Shown here in pieces: positions 31,984 to 43,241 of a DNA stretch of 64,000 bases. Made by a program: the position numbers and the translations under genes. Below the pieces are notes generated by a model that did no database searches, had not been told where the DNA came from, and saw nothing but the letters and a program-made list of their open reading frames with translations. Origin of the DNA: Allomyces arbusculus. Lineage: Eukaryota > Blastocladiomycota > Blastocladiomycetes > Blastocladiales > Blastocladiaceae. The stretch's first letter is position 1; every line of letters starts with the position of its first letter. Where the stretch lies: the NCBI GenBank assembly GCA_027604705.1, contig JADHYV010000053.1:5344-69343 (forward strand), in the 5' to 3' direction.

Positions 31984-33343
31984 TTACTTGACGATCATCG
32001 CGTTGGCCGCCGGCGCCTTGCGCAACACCTCGGGCATATCCGGCGACGTGCGCAGCTGCGGAACCGGGAACCTTTGCTTCGACTGCGATGGCATCAATCC
32101 CTTGTGCCCCGGGTCGTACCACTCGCACTCGCACCCGCAACCGCCATCGACCGTGGTGGGCCCGTGCAGTGGCACCGCCGTCACGCACGACAAGCGGTTC
32201 TTGTCATTGAGACTGCACGCTAGGCGCGTGCCGTCGAGCCAATACTCGGCCTGCGGCCCATTCCTGGTGAGTTTCGGGCACTCAAACGTGCAGTACCCGT
32301 CGCGCCGACTGCAACGGTGGTTCAGCTCGGGCAGGCCATTGGAAATGAGCGGCGCGCCATAGCTGTCGAGCGGGCCCATGCGGAACCTGTACTTGGCGTT
32401 GTTGAAATCGCAGGGCCAAATAATAACATCGGCGCCATTCGAGTCGGCTAGGAGAGTGTGGATAAATGATGCCCAATGTCAGTTTTGAAAACGGCGCCTT
32501 TTTCATCTGCGACTCCGCCATGAAAGCAAAGAAAGTAAAGAAAACGCACCGTCATTAATCGTGATACAAGAACTGCGATCGTAATTATAGATGAGCATAT
32601 TCTGCGACCAGCTCCACAGAAACCGTTGCTCGAGTCCACCATGACTATCAGCCATAGCCCGTCAAAAATGAGTCTGTCTGCGTTGGATATTGAAATTGTA
32701 TCTGAGTTAGAGCACCACAGGCAAACGTACCACTTCCAGAAATGGAGCGCAGCGCCTGGGATTGCACGCCCTTCCTTCACATCAAGGCAATACCGCACGC
32801 CATTATGCTCTTTCGAAATCGTGATCTCGTACCACGGATCGTCGCCAAAATATATGGGGTCATCGGAGAGCCAAATTCCAAAGTGCTGCAAACACGGATC
32901 ATTTCCAGACGGCAAGTCAGGGATTGGTTTCGCGTGCCTATCAAGTGTCGCCGTGCGTCACATACCTGATTCTCCACGAAACTGTCGGCTGGGGCGTGAC
33001 AAGTCCACAGCCCAGCGCGTGCCGACTGGCCGTCTAAACACGCGAATCAATTGCATGCGTGTGAGCTTCTGGGCAGAGCGGCGGCCCTGCTCCCAGAAAA
33101 CGTACTCGCTGTCTCGGGGGCGAAATCGATACACCGGCCGACGTTGGCCCTCCCGTTTGCCGACGGCACAAACGAATGACTCGCAAAGGCGAGCCTGGAG
33201 GAAAGTCGGCGTCGGTAAACACGCTATTGGAGTAAGCACGATGGATTGCGATAAATGTACCGGTCGAGCCACCGTGCTGAACACATCTGCGTATGGAAGA
33301 GGACAGCGAGGAGGACCAGAACGTTGCCGCTGAGCTGTTTCAT
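31984..33343 (-). CDS. secreted beta-trefoil-lectin-like protein, array copy A
   Basis: Predicted secreted protein. Exon 1 (33343-33261) encodes signal peptide MKQLSGNVLVLLAVLFHTQM-CSA. Exon 2 (about 33240-32965) has ANGRANVGRCIDFAPETAST and GLWTCHA. Exon 3 (32885-32731) has HFGIWLSDDP, EHNGVRYCLDVKEGRAIPGA and LHFWKW. The next exon reads QRFLWSWSQNMLIYNYDRSS, and the last exon begins near 32450 with NGADVIIWPCDFNNAKYRF. Repeated 'CLD...NGA.I.FW' and 'N-G-A-x-I-x-x-C' blocks resemble R-type (beta-trefoil) lectins. A Cys-rich C-terminal domain follows (YWLDGTRLACSLND, GGCGCECEWYDPGHKGLMP), ending at 31984. The copy appears to carry about one internal break. The TATA box is intact. The fold call is inferred from pattern. 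Confidence 0.55.
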
Positions 33344-33406
33344 GGTTGGTCGAGAGCGGAAGTGTCCATCAGAGAGAGATTATTCGCGGTCGCCGCACTG
33401 ATCCGC

Positions 33407-33413
33407 TTTTATA
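33407..33413 (-). promoter_or_regulatory. TATA box of lectin-like copy A
   Basis: TATAAAA on the minus strand 64 nt upstream of the start codon at 33343. The same position in copy B reads CATAACG-like sequence, so the box is not conserved there. Confidence 0.6.
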
Positions 33414-33521
33414 CCGCTGGCGGATTGAGGGCAGTTTCTCGATTCAACCCACGACGAGGTGGTGAGATGAGACGATACGTGTAGGAGCGCGATGCATGGT
33501 TCGCCGTCGCCACAGCGGCGT

Positions 33522-33534
33522 GGGGGGGGGGGGG
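33522..33534. repeat. poly-G tract (13 nt)
   Basis: Run of 13 G between blocks that are shared with the region upstream of copy B (near 35405-35450), where only four G are present. The tract therefore expanded after duplication. Confidence 0.85.
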
Positions 33535-33599
33535 TCCACGTTTCGATGCATGGCGCTCGAGTATTGAAGGCGGTGTGGCGCTGGGCGGTGATGGTGATG

Positions 33600-33969
33600 T
33601 GCGATTAGGGGGAGGCCGATATGTGTACTTTGACCATCGTCACACAGACCACTTTGATGCTTCTTGAAACCATGTTCAGCCATGCGAAGCATCGGCGCGA
33701 GGTGCTATGACACTCGCAAGTCGTGCATGTGGCAGGTGGTGGGCAAGAACCCAAAATACGGACTGGGCTCACCAATGCCCTCAAAATTTGCGCCGATAAT
33801 GGGGGGGTGGAAGAGAGAGGTGGTCGATGTGGAACAAAACGGCTGACGAAGATAGGGTTTAAGGGCATTCTTGACCATTTACATGGTTGTGACCGCCGAA
33901 AGTCAAGCGCATAAAGTACAAATGGACAGAAATGCGTCTATTCGGCCAAGCCCTGGCCAAGCTTTTCCT
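33600..33969. repeat. duplicated spacer of the lectin-like array
   Basis: Blocks in this spacer, such as the GCGCCGATAATGGGGGGGTG segment near 33790, resemble segments near 35925 and 37165 that read GCGCCATCGGGTGG followed by G/A-rich sequence. Each array unit therefore seems to include its intergenic DNA. No separate gene seen. Confidence 0.5.
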
Positions 33970-35250
33970 TCATCGGAGCCGCTGCGTCTGCGGCATCAAT
34001 CCCTTGTGGCCTGGGTCGGGATAATCGCACTTGCACTCGCATCCGCCATCCAAGGAGCTAGGCCCCTCCCACAGCCACGCCGTATTGCACAATAAGTACC
34101 CCTCGTCGTTCAAACTGCACGCCAGACGCGTCCCGTCAATCCAGTAATCGCAATACGGCCCGTTCAGCCAGAGCCCAGGGCACTTGAACCTGCAATGCGC
34201 ACCAGGCCGCTGGCAGCGGCGGCCCCATTCGGGAAGGGGATTAGAAATGGCGTCACCCAACGGGCTCAAGAAGTGGAACTTGGCGCCCCAGTCGTTTCGG
34301 CCGGAGGGAATGCATTCTTTCAGCACGACCTGGGCACCGCTTTGGACATCTCGGGAAATCGCGTGTGAATCGTCAGTCCTTGCTCAACCGCCAGTGCGTT
34401 TCCAAGGAGCAAATCAATCATCAACGCACCGTTGGAAATTGCAATGCAATATTTCGTTTGGCCTTGAACTGGAACTCCTTTGCCGATTGGCTGAACGAGA
34501 ACAATTGCGCCGCTCCGTCATTGCTACACCAAAGCAGCCCGTCCGACGTTCAGTCATTTCGGCACAATCCTCTGCACTCGGATGGAGAATTGATGCCAAC
34601 AAGGCGAGGGCAGTTTCGATCAATACGAACTACTTCCAGTACTGGAGCGGGCACCATTGTACGCATTTCCGTGATCTCCATCGAGACAGTACCGGACGCC
34701 GTTGTGCACTTGCGAAATTGTGGCATCGAACCACTGGACCCCACAGTCGTCCTGGTATGTCCAATTTTCGCCTACCCAAACGCCGAAGCGCTATGGCACG
34801 GATCGTAGAGTGCGGTCAATCGGTCTGGAGCGGACAACAACGCGTGCGGTACGAAGTGTATCGTTTGTGCGTACCTGATGGTCAGCGAAATGGTCTGTAT
34901 TGGCGTGGCAGGTCCAGAGTCCCGCGGGCCCATTGGCCATCAATTCGCTGAGATTGCATGAGCGCACCGAGCTGGCGGTATTCGCGTTCAAACTGATGCT
35001 GGACAATGTACTGGCTGTCTCAGATGCAAAATCGAGACACCAGCCAGCATTTGTCTTCCCGTTTGCCGCCCGAGTGTGAAACTCGTTGGCAACCGCGGCG
35101 CTAGAGCAGGAGCGCCCTGGTGAGCCAATGACCAGACTCGGCACGATGCAACGCCATCAACATGTACTTGTCGAACCATTCAGCCGAACACAATTGCGCG
35201 TGGAAGATGACATCCAGTAAAGCGAGGGTGCCGATGCAGAGCTGCTTCAT
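33970..35250 (-). CDS. secreted beta-trefoil-lectin-like protein, array copy B
   Basis: Same exon plan as copy A. Exon 1 (35250-35168) encodes signal peptide MKQLCIGTLALLDVIFHAQL and CSAEWFDK; exon 2 (35100-34875) encodes AAVANEFHTRAANGKTNAGW, CLDFASETAST, SCNLSELMANGPAGLWTCHA. Exon 3 begins at 34790 with RFGVWVGENWTYQDDCGVQW and has VHNGVRYCLDGDHGNAYNGA. A later exon has QLFSFSQSAKEFQFK. The last exon has GAKFHFLSPLGDAISNPLPE, YWIDGTRLACSLNDEGYLLC and GGCECKCDYPDPGHKGLMPQ, ending at 33970. About one frame break is suspected, so it may be non-functional. The first two exons are clean, with GTAC donors. Confidence 0.5.
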
Positions 35251-36119
35251 GGCTGGTCGAGGGTGGATGTGTCGGACAGAGAGTGGGAGAGCTTTTGCGG
35301 CTGCAGCACTGATCTGCTTCATAACGCTGGCGGATCGAACTCTCGCTTCTCGCCACAAACCACGACGCAATGGCGAAAGAGAGTCGATACGTGCAGAAGC
35401 GTGGTGCATGGTTCGCCGTCGCCACGACAGCGAGGGGTCCATGTTTCGATCCGTGAAGGCAGCGTGAAAGGCGTGGCGCTGGGCAGTGGTGGGCGGTGGT
35501 GGGTGATCAGGGCAAGTCGATGCCAGAGGCGCTCCGACCATCGTCACACAGGCCATCATTTTTGAAACGCTTTTTGCCCACGCGGGGCACAGACACGATA
35601 CTTGGCGGGGTCCAAGTTGGGCCCTACCCCCAAGTCGCCCATGGCTATATCTCGACACCCAGGCGCCGTATCGCAAAAGTAACAACACTTTTCCATTGCA
35701 ACTTTTTGATTTGAATACCGTCACGTTGTTTTTATTTGTGCGCAGGTGGTATCTGTGATGAGGAGGTTTGGACAGGACCAGAACTGCCCAGAAGCCATTT
35801 AGCAGGACATGGGCCTTTTGGCTGAAACGGTGCACACAGCGTTACGACCGACACCCCCTGCTCGTGCGCGTGCGGTGGGCGACGGACGAAATGAAAGGAC
35901 TCACCAAGATCATAAATATGAGCGCCATCGGGTGGAGGGGGAAGAAATCATTGAGCAGGAACGATACAGTCGACGAAGACAAGATGCAAAGGCACTCTGT
36001 CTCACATGGTCGTACTTGCCGAGAATATACGTGTTCAAAATCTCTCACAACAACGCCTCTATTTCGGCCCGGTTATGACATAAAATCGCGGTTCCGTCAA
36101 TTCCACTTTTACTGGCCCG

Positions 36120-36967
36120 TCATCTCCGCCATTGACCAAAGCATTCCACGACACAACCGGCCGCTCCACTGAACGCCTTGCAAAGTTCGACTGGCTTATT
36201 CGGCAGTGTGTGCATCTGCGGAACCATGAACCGCTGCGTCTGCGGCATCAACCCTTCGTACCCCCGGATCGAGTCGCCATAGCCGTGCCGGGTCCTTCCG
36301 ACGCCGCGGCTGTCGCGCCCGACAAGTATCACTTATTGTTGAGACTTGACGCCAGGCGCTGTGTGTCGAGCTGATGAAAGAGAATACCATGCTCATCGTT
36401 ACACAAAGGCCAGTCGTAACACATTTTAGAGCTCGGCTAGGAAACGCGATGCGTGCACGCATGCTGACGAAAATTTTCGATTCTGAGATTGCTCACAGGT
36501 GTTAAGTGAACCAAAATTACCCAGAGCCATAACGTCACCACTTTAGGGTGGAGATAAACGAGACCGAATATTGAGACCTACAGCTGACGAAGAGGAGATG
36601 CGAGGGCAATCTGGCTTGCACGAAAGTGATCGCTAACAATACAGCACGAGAGCAAAAGATTCATGGCATAGCTTTGCTCTGTCATCGTCGGCACATCGCC
36701 ACTATTCACGCGGCATGACTGGTCGTCACATTGAACTTCTTGTGCATCTCAAGCGGCAAGTTCGGCGTCGTATGCTGGGCTCAAACAACAGGGTGGCGGT
36801 GGCCCAGCTGTAGTGAGCCCCCCGCTATGAGCAAAACGACATGAGTCCGCATGATGCAGCGCGAAGGCCGCAAAGTTTGACAGCGATCAAAACTATCTTC
36901 CCGAGCACGTCCACGCGTGGATGTGAGCTGCCAGAAACAGAAGAGCGCTGCTGCAATATTGTTTCAT
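36120..36967 (-). pseudogene. lectin-like array copy C, decayed
   Basis: A signal-peptide-like start (MKQYCSSALLFLAAHIHA) at 36967 and a C-terminal end (YEGLMPQTQRFMVPQMHTLP, ELCKAFSG) at about 36120-36270 match copies A, B and D. Most of the lectin-like middle is missing or unrecognisable. The position and orientation fit the array spacing of 1.7-1.9 kb, so this is a degenerate unit. Confidence 0.6.
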
Positions 36968-37403
36968 GGTTGGTCGAGGCTGAGCGTTCAATAAATGCCG
37001 AGTCCACCGCCGCGCAAACCAGTGTTATTAATTGGCGTTGATTACGGTTATATTGTTCATGCAAAGCATCAATTCAAGTCTCCGCGACGCTCCCAGGCCG
37101 CACACGTGGGAGGTGGGGCGAGCAGGACCGAAAATATGGACCAGGTTCACGAAGCTTGGAAACGAGCGCCATCGGGTGGGGAAGAGAATAAGTACACGTC
37201 GGGAACTGTACAGCTGACGAGGGAAAATGAGGGGGTTTGCTGTCTGTTTCAGTTGGCTTTGATCGCCCGAATTATATCAACGACAGAAATTCACGATACT
37301 GTCTCTATTTATTCCGGCCTGCTCGAGAAAGAGAGCCGTTTCATTGAGCTCTACATTCTTCAACTCTCCGCCATCTCGCCACTGCGGTCTTCGACCCCCA
37401 ATC

Positions 37404-38744
37404 TCACGCAACATGACCGGCCGTTGCATTATACGCTTGGCGCAGCTCGAGCGGCATGTCCGGCGACGTGCGCTGCTGCGGAACCGGGAACCGCACGGGC
37501 GCCAAGCTCCTGTGCCCAGGGTCAGGAGCCTCGCAAGAGCAGAAGCAGGCATGGTCCACGTACACGACGGGTCCAAGCGACGGCACCGCCGTCAAGCAAA
37601 ACAAATTACCCCCCTTGAGTCCGCATGCGATCCGAGCGCCATCCACCCAATACTCAATCAGCGACTGGTCGCCCGTGAACCGGCAATCGAACGAGCAGCG
37701 CGTCGGCGGTGGGTAGTAGCAGCGGCTGTTCAGCATGGGGAGGAAGTTGGTGATGACCTCGCCAAGCGGGGCCAGCTTGAATTTTTCCGCGTCCTCCTCA
37801 GATTTGCAATCGCGCAGCTCGAGTCTGGCACCGTTGCGCGAAACTAGTAATGGAAGTTTTGCTTGAGTTAGTCGCTGTCTCCGTTTACCACTTTGATGAG
37901 GGAAGATAAATGTAAATTGATCTTACAGCTCGTTGCTGACAGGCAAAACCGGCGGTCCGCCGCGTACTGAATCATGCTCGTGCGCCAGTTGATCGAAAAC
38001 AACTGCGGCGCTTGGCCGTGACTACATGAGAGTGTTCCATAACTGAAGTCAGTTTGTCCAAGTCTTGCTCGTCGTTTCCATTCCGACATCCATCAGGAGC
38101 GCAGAGAGTGCGTGGGTACATGCCATCTCCAGAACTGGATCTTGGCACCGTTGTGCGCCAAACCGTGGTCGACGTCGAGGCAGTACCGCACGCCGTTGTG
38201 CACGTGCGAAATCGACATGTCGTACCAGGTCTCCCCTCGATCGTAAAACGACAGCCTGTCACTTATCCAAACGCCGAAGCGCTACATGAGTGGCATCAAC
38301 ACTCATTGGTCAGCGGCAGCGGAAACGAAAATTCCTCGTTGAACGAGCAAAATGGATGTACCTGGTTGTCTGCATGGCCGTCCGTCGGAGCATGGCACCC
38401 CCAGAGCGCAGCGACAGCACCCTCGCCATCTAGACATGAAAGGAGTTAGGGCCATTTTTGACACCATGACCAGGAGACGATTGATGCGGTACTGGCGGTT
38501 TCCGGTGCAAAGTCAAGGCACAGGCCGCCAGCGTTGACGCGTCCGTTGGCCGATCCCAAGTAAGTCCAAAGACTGGCGACAGCGATGCTGTTGCGTGGAA
38601 AAATCAGAGCAATATCAGCATCAACACCTCATTGGGACGTGACCTATTTTAGTCGCTGGCGTACTTGTCGAGCCAGTTGGCTGAGCAAACTTGCACCGAA
38701 CCGATCGTGAATGCGACTATGAAAAGGACTTGGAGCAGATTCAT
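37404..38744 (-). CDS. secreted beta-trefoil-lectin-like protein, array copy D
   Basis: Exon 1 (38744-38665) encodes MNLLQVLFIVAFTIGSVQVC and SANWLDK, a clear signal peptide, followed by donor GTACGC. Exon 2 (about 38587-38480) encodes IAVASLWTYLGSANGRVNAG, LCLDFAPETAST. Exon 3 begins near 38282 with RFGVWISDRLSFYDRGETWY and has VHNGVRYCLDVDHGLAHNGA, KIQFWRWHV. A further exon gives QLFSINWRTSMIQYAADRRF. The last exon (from about 37840) reads NGARLELRDCKSEEDAEKFK, then SLIEYWVDGARIACGLKGGN and HACFCSCEAPDPGHRSLAPV, ending at 37404. NGA-x-L-x-L-x-x-C and NGA-x-I-x-F-W are the trefoil-like blocks. It is the best-preserved member of the array, although exon 2 ends and one middle splice are uncertain. 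Confidence 0.6.
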
Positions 38745-39297
38745 GGTACTTGGTGCCGTAGAGAGAAGAGGTGACGAGAGCGCGACAGGAGGGCGACGTG
38801 CGTGACTAATACTCTGCACGTTCGCCATGGTCACGACCTGCCGTGGCATTCCTATGCACGTCCAGCGTTCCAGAAAGCACCACGGATTGTGCAGAGTGCA
38901 TGGCTCGCCACCAACATCACAAGTAACACAGTGTCTGGTGGAGGTCGCAAGCAGTCGCCACTGTGCGACACTGACTTTGATCACTTATGATTTGGCTTCA
39001 GCGATTCATGGCCAAACACATGCCTCCAAACGCCAAAGAGCGTTGGTGATACCCCCCATAAATGGCGTTTTTGAGAGTCGGAGGTCACTGGCTTGAAATG
39101 TGTAAGTCGCGATCGTGGTGGACCGTACCAGGAATTGGCGCTATAATATCGAAACTGGGACTGATTAACGTTGCGGCATGCTGAGAAGCCTGATGATACA
39201 TATTGATGCGCAGTAGTGATACAGCAACCACCTCCACAACCCCATGGGCGGTATTCTATTCCGCGATCTGGTAAGCAGGTCGATGTACACTCCACTT
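38745..39297. other. intergenic region
   Basis: 553 bp between the start of lectin-like copy D and the 3' end of the phosphatase gene. No gene or repeat recognised. Confidence 0.4.
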
Positions 39298-41155
39298 TTA
39301 CGCATCACAAACCTTCCCCACCACGACAAGCGACGGGCTCAGGCACCCATCAGCGGCCACGCCGTGCACTAGCACATCGCCGGCGGACTTGATCTTGGCG
39401 TCGACCACGGGCGTCAGAGTGATACGCAAGGGCACGGCCGTCACATTTGTGGGGCGCGACCATAGCCCCGCCGGCAGCGCCGACGCCAGATCGGGCGAGT
39501 TCCACACCTCGTTGGCCTCAGCCTCGTCGGAAATCGTCCACCGCTGCACCTTGCCGCCGTCGACGGCCAGATCGACCGGATGCGCGCCGAGCTGCACGTT
39601 GCTCGCGCCGTACACCTGCAGGTACGCGTGCTCAATCGTAAGCTTGCCATTGGCCTGCACAACTGCCGCGGGAACGGGAACATCAAACGCGAGCGCGTGG
39701 CCCGGGTTCCCCTTGGCCGATACTTGCAGGTCGAGCATGCCGTCAGCGCGCTGCGTCGTCGGGGCCGTGTTCGCAGCGGCCTCAATGTGAATCGGCGTGC
39801 ACTTAGTGGCCGCGCTCTCGTACTTGGCGACGGCTGCGGGCGCACCGGGCGTGAAAGTTGTCGTGAACGAATCGAGCACCTTGCCGTCATACCGCTTGAA
39901 CTGGCACGACGCCTTGTAGGGCGAGTTGCCGTCCTCGTTGAACCGGCAGAAGAGTGCGCCAAACGCCGGGTCGTCCTTGTCGGTCGCTGTCGCGGCCCAC
40001 CACTTGGCGTCGGCGTACGGGCCCTCGCCGTAGAAGTAGCGGCCGCCCGTGCCCGTGACCGTGGCCCACGACTTGCCAGGCGTCACGGCCAGATTCGACG
40101 ACGTGCTCACGACTTGCTGCTTGACAAACGACGCCATGAGGTGCGTGCGCGAGTAGCCGTGGTTCTATACGTATGCGATTGTGTGAGTTTTCTCCACCCC
40201 CAAAAATTTGATTGAAGAGGCGAAGCAAGACTCTGCGTACATGGCCCGTCAGGACGATTGCGCCGTACTTGCGGCAAATTTCGTACGCGTCCCACCCAAC
40301 CTCGTCGTTCTTGTCGCCCGTCTGCATCTTGGCCTGATTCTTGTGCCACGAGCAAAACTTCCACGCGGCCTTGGGCGCGCTCGACAGGGCCGATTCGAGG
40401 TACGCCTCGTGGCCCGACCCACGCGTGCCAATGCCCGACGTGACTACAGTCTGTTGATGCCGAGAGATGGGCAAAATGAGTTGAGAGCTGTCATCAAGAT
40501 CACATTGATGCGGAAATTACGCACCACACCCTTGAAGTTGCACGCCGACTTGATGCCCACCTCGCCCGTGCAATACTTGTCCATGCCGAGCCGCTTGTAG
40601 CGATCGCTACGACCCAGCAACAGAGATCAGCTTCGCGCATGCAATGAATCGAAAATGTGGCAGGTAAGCAACGCACGTCAAGACCTTCGAGTACCCGTTG
40701 CTTGACGCCCACTTTTTCAAATCGTGGTTGCCAATCGACATGAACACGGGCAAGTTTGGCAAATACGCGTCCAGCTGCTCGACAAAGCGCGCCGGCGAAT
40801 CTTCGTAATCTAGGTCTCCCCCGATCACCATCGCGTCGACGTTCTCGCTCTTGACGAGTTCATAGACGCCTTTGGTCTCGTCGCCGAGGATCGTGTCGCC
40901 CGTGAACGCCAGATAGAGGCCCTTGGGCGGCGTGTCGGCTGCAACAGCAGCGGCGCGCGCAGTGAGCGTCGGGAGCTCGTGGTGCGGAACCGACGCCAGG
41001 TACGACGCGTGATGCGTTAAGTCATATGGTGCCGCGCGCGGGAGGAGGTACTTGTCGCCGACGGCGGGCTTGCACGCGATGCCGAACGCGTACACGCTGG
41101 GTGAGAGCAGCGCGAGCAGGAACAGGAGCGCAAAGAGCGAGGGTTGATGCGACAT
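39298..41155 (-). CDS. secreted calcineurin-like metallophosphoesterase
   Basis: Predicted extracellular or vacuolar phosphatase. Exons 41155-40695, 40606-40521, 40443-40241 and 40164-39298 give 538 residues. The start MSHQPSLFALLFLLALLSPS-VYA is a signal peptide; an upstream in-frame ATG at 41173 is possible. The catalytic metallophosphoesterase motifs appear in order: FTGDTILGDE (D-x-like site), GGDLDYED (GD-x-x-Y), SIGNHD (GNH[DE]), VVLTSGIG (the usual [VL]-x-x-x-H region is altered), and GHNHGYSRTH, whose GH|NH is split by the last intron. The last exon adds a roughly 250-residue beta-rich C-terminal region with no recognised family (NVQLGAHPVDLAVDGGKVQR). The nearest known type is the purple acid phosphatase/PF00149 group. 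A TATAAAG box lies 69 nt upstream. Confidence 0.8.
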
Positions 41156-41223
41156 GGTGGAGAAGGTCGGCACGCTCGTCTAGGCTGCGATGAGGAGCAT
41201 GGCGAGCGCGTGCGGTCCACGCC

Positions 41224-41230
41224 TCTTTAT
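41224..41230 (-). promoter_or_regulatory. TATA box of metallophosphoesterase gene
   Basis: TATAAAG on the minus strand, 69 nt upstream of the start codon at 41155. Confidence 0.55.
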
Positions 41231-42311
41231 ACTGCCGTGACGGACGTACTGCAACGTGCGCACGATCACACATGGTCGCACTCAAAAACGAGGGATGGAC
41301 CGGTGGAACGCGATCCCGGGGAAAGGAACCATAGAAAATACAACCGCGTGGTCGAAATTGACACAGTCGTGCGATAAAAATGGTCGGGCATGATCATTCG
41401 ACAGGCAACAACCACAAACATGTGGGTGCGAAAGGCGTGGGGAAGCAGCAACCGCTACATGGCCCACGGGGCCCTGGCACGTTTCGCAGCGCCCATAGAG
41501 ACGACAAATCACGACCATTCCATGGTTCGAGCATTTTGATCGCAGGTCGCCGCGTGGCCCTGCGTTTGTTGTTGACGTTGCCGAGCATCGTTGAAATCAT
41601 CGTGGGACCGGACGTGCTGAAACAAAGTGGCGTCTGCCCGTGTCTGCCCACACTTGAAAGAGGCCGTCGATGCTTCTGATCATTTTGTTTTCTTCCGGTC
41701 AAAAACTGCTCGGCAAAACGCGCCGACTCGTTGGACATGCGCTGAATGCCGATTTGTTCCAAAAAAAGGGCAGGATGCTGGCTGTTGCCTGCGCGCGTGA
41801 TGAAGTGTTCATTTCATCCCATTCAAGAACCAAAGAGGCAGCTAAGTTGAGCGCTTGATGGTCGATCCAAATGACGCGCGTCGTCATTACCGTGCGCCGT
41901 TACTTCATGATCTGGACCACCACACAAGCATTCTGGCATAGACACGTTCGCTGGGCAGTGCTATACCCGGCACGCGCGGCACACGCGGCCAGAGACGTGG
42001 GTCTGATCGAGCATGCTGCGTGTGGAGTGCCGGTGGAGTGCCGGTGGAGTGCGGAGCCGAAGGGCACGAAACAGAAATGGAAAACAGTGGCACTTGGATT
42101 GATCAGCCACAGGTCATTGCCGCCGGCTTTCAGATGCGGTGGATCGTCACATGCCCCATGCGATGCCCCCGAAGCGTGGCATGCTTGTCAGCGCAGCTTG
42201 ACTGATCACTTCGCCACCCGGCCCCATCCAACCAGTCCAACCGCCAACCATCTCCCGCGGGCAAACCTCTCGGCTCTCCAGTAATCAACTCGAGCTCCAG
42301 CAACCAACAAG
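41231..42311. other. divergent intergenic region, phosphatase / TMEM14
   Basis: About 1.1 kb. Nothing is recognised apart from a short triple repeat of an 11-mer (CGGTGGAGTGC type) near 42021-42055. Open frames present have no domains. Confidence 0.45.
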
Positions 42312-42957
42312 ATGGCCAAGAAGTCTGCAAAACAGTCGCGTATGCGTGCCGAGTCTGCGACCGACGATGCTCCAGCACCCGCAGACACGACGCCCAAGTC
42401 CGCCGACGCGACCTCGCTCGAGAACCACCCGCTGCAGTTCACGTCGACGCTCACGCCGCACTTTGACATGTTTGCGTACTCGTACGCGGCCATGGTCTTG
42501 GTGGGCGGAATCGTGGGCTACTTGATGGCCGGTACGCGATTTTGCGCGCGGACCCGCAACTATCGCGCCAAAATGCCGAGCTCATTCATTTCGCGCGCCA
42601 CAGGTTCCGTCATGTCGGTCGCCATGGGCGTGCCCATGGGTCTTCTCCTGTTCTACGCGGCGCACGTTGTGTCTAAGGACCCGCTGCGCGCATGGTTGAT
42701 GCTCGGTACGTGTTGAGAGTACTCGATTTGCCTCAAAGAACCATGCAGACCAGCTCACGATGGCGACCGTTGCATTTGTAGCGTGCGCGGGGGTCATGAC
42801 GGCGACCATGTCGGTGCGCTTCTACAAAACGTGGGTGTTTTTCCCGTCCGGGTGGATGACAATGACGTCGAGTATGATTGCGCTGCGGTACCTTGAGCGC
42901 GTCGTCTACGCGGCGCACGTCGCGAGCGAGCGCACCGAGAAGGCCAAGAATAAGTAG
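42312..42957 (+). CDS. TMEM14 family membrane protein
   Basis: Small multi-span membrane protein of the Tmemb_14 (UPF0136) family; animal TMEM14C acts in mitochondrial porphyrin transport. Exons 42312-42531, 42604-42705 and 42749-42957 give 176 residues. A charged 50-residue N-terminus is followed by four hydrophobic segments: FAYSYAAMVLVGGIVGYLMA, GSVMSVAMGVPMGLLLFYAA, ATVAFVACAGVMTATMSVRF and SGWMTMTSSMIALRYLERV. Splicing at 42531/42604 restores the conserved YLMAGSVMSVAMG block (TMEM14 'KAGSxxSLAAG'). The first intron is 72 nt and open in frame, so retention would insert 24 residues into the first loop. RFYKTWVFFPSG corresponds to the family RFYxxxKFMPAG motif. Confidence 0.85.
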
Positions 42958-43241
42958 ACGCTGCCAACGTTTGTATGCATTTGAAATGGAAAATCCGTTT
43001 TTGTTCACAGTTTTTGGTCGTGTTGCAAATCCCGAGCCGTCGTGGCCGCGCCCCTGAAATAAAAAGCCAAGTTCCCGATTCCAATTCGCCATTCGCATCG
43101 ATGCGGCTGTATTTACGAACACAATCAATCAAACTACGCTACGGCAATTCTGAGATCCCGACGAGCGCCGCTCGCGCGAGCGGCATCCGCGTCGGGCCGG
43201 TTTCAAACGAAAACGAACGCGTGGTGCAGTACTGTGCGAGC

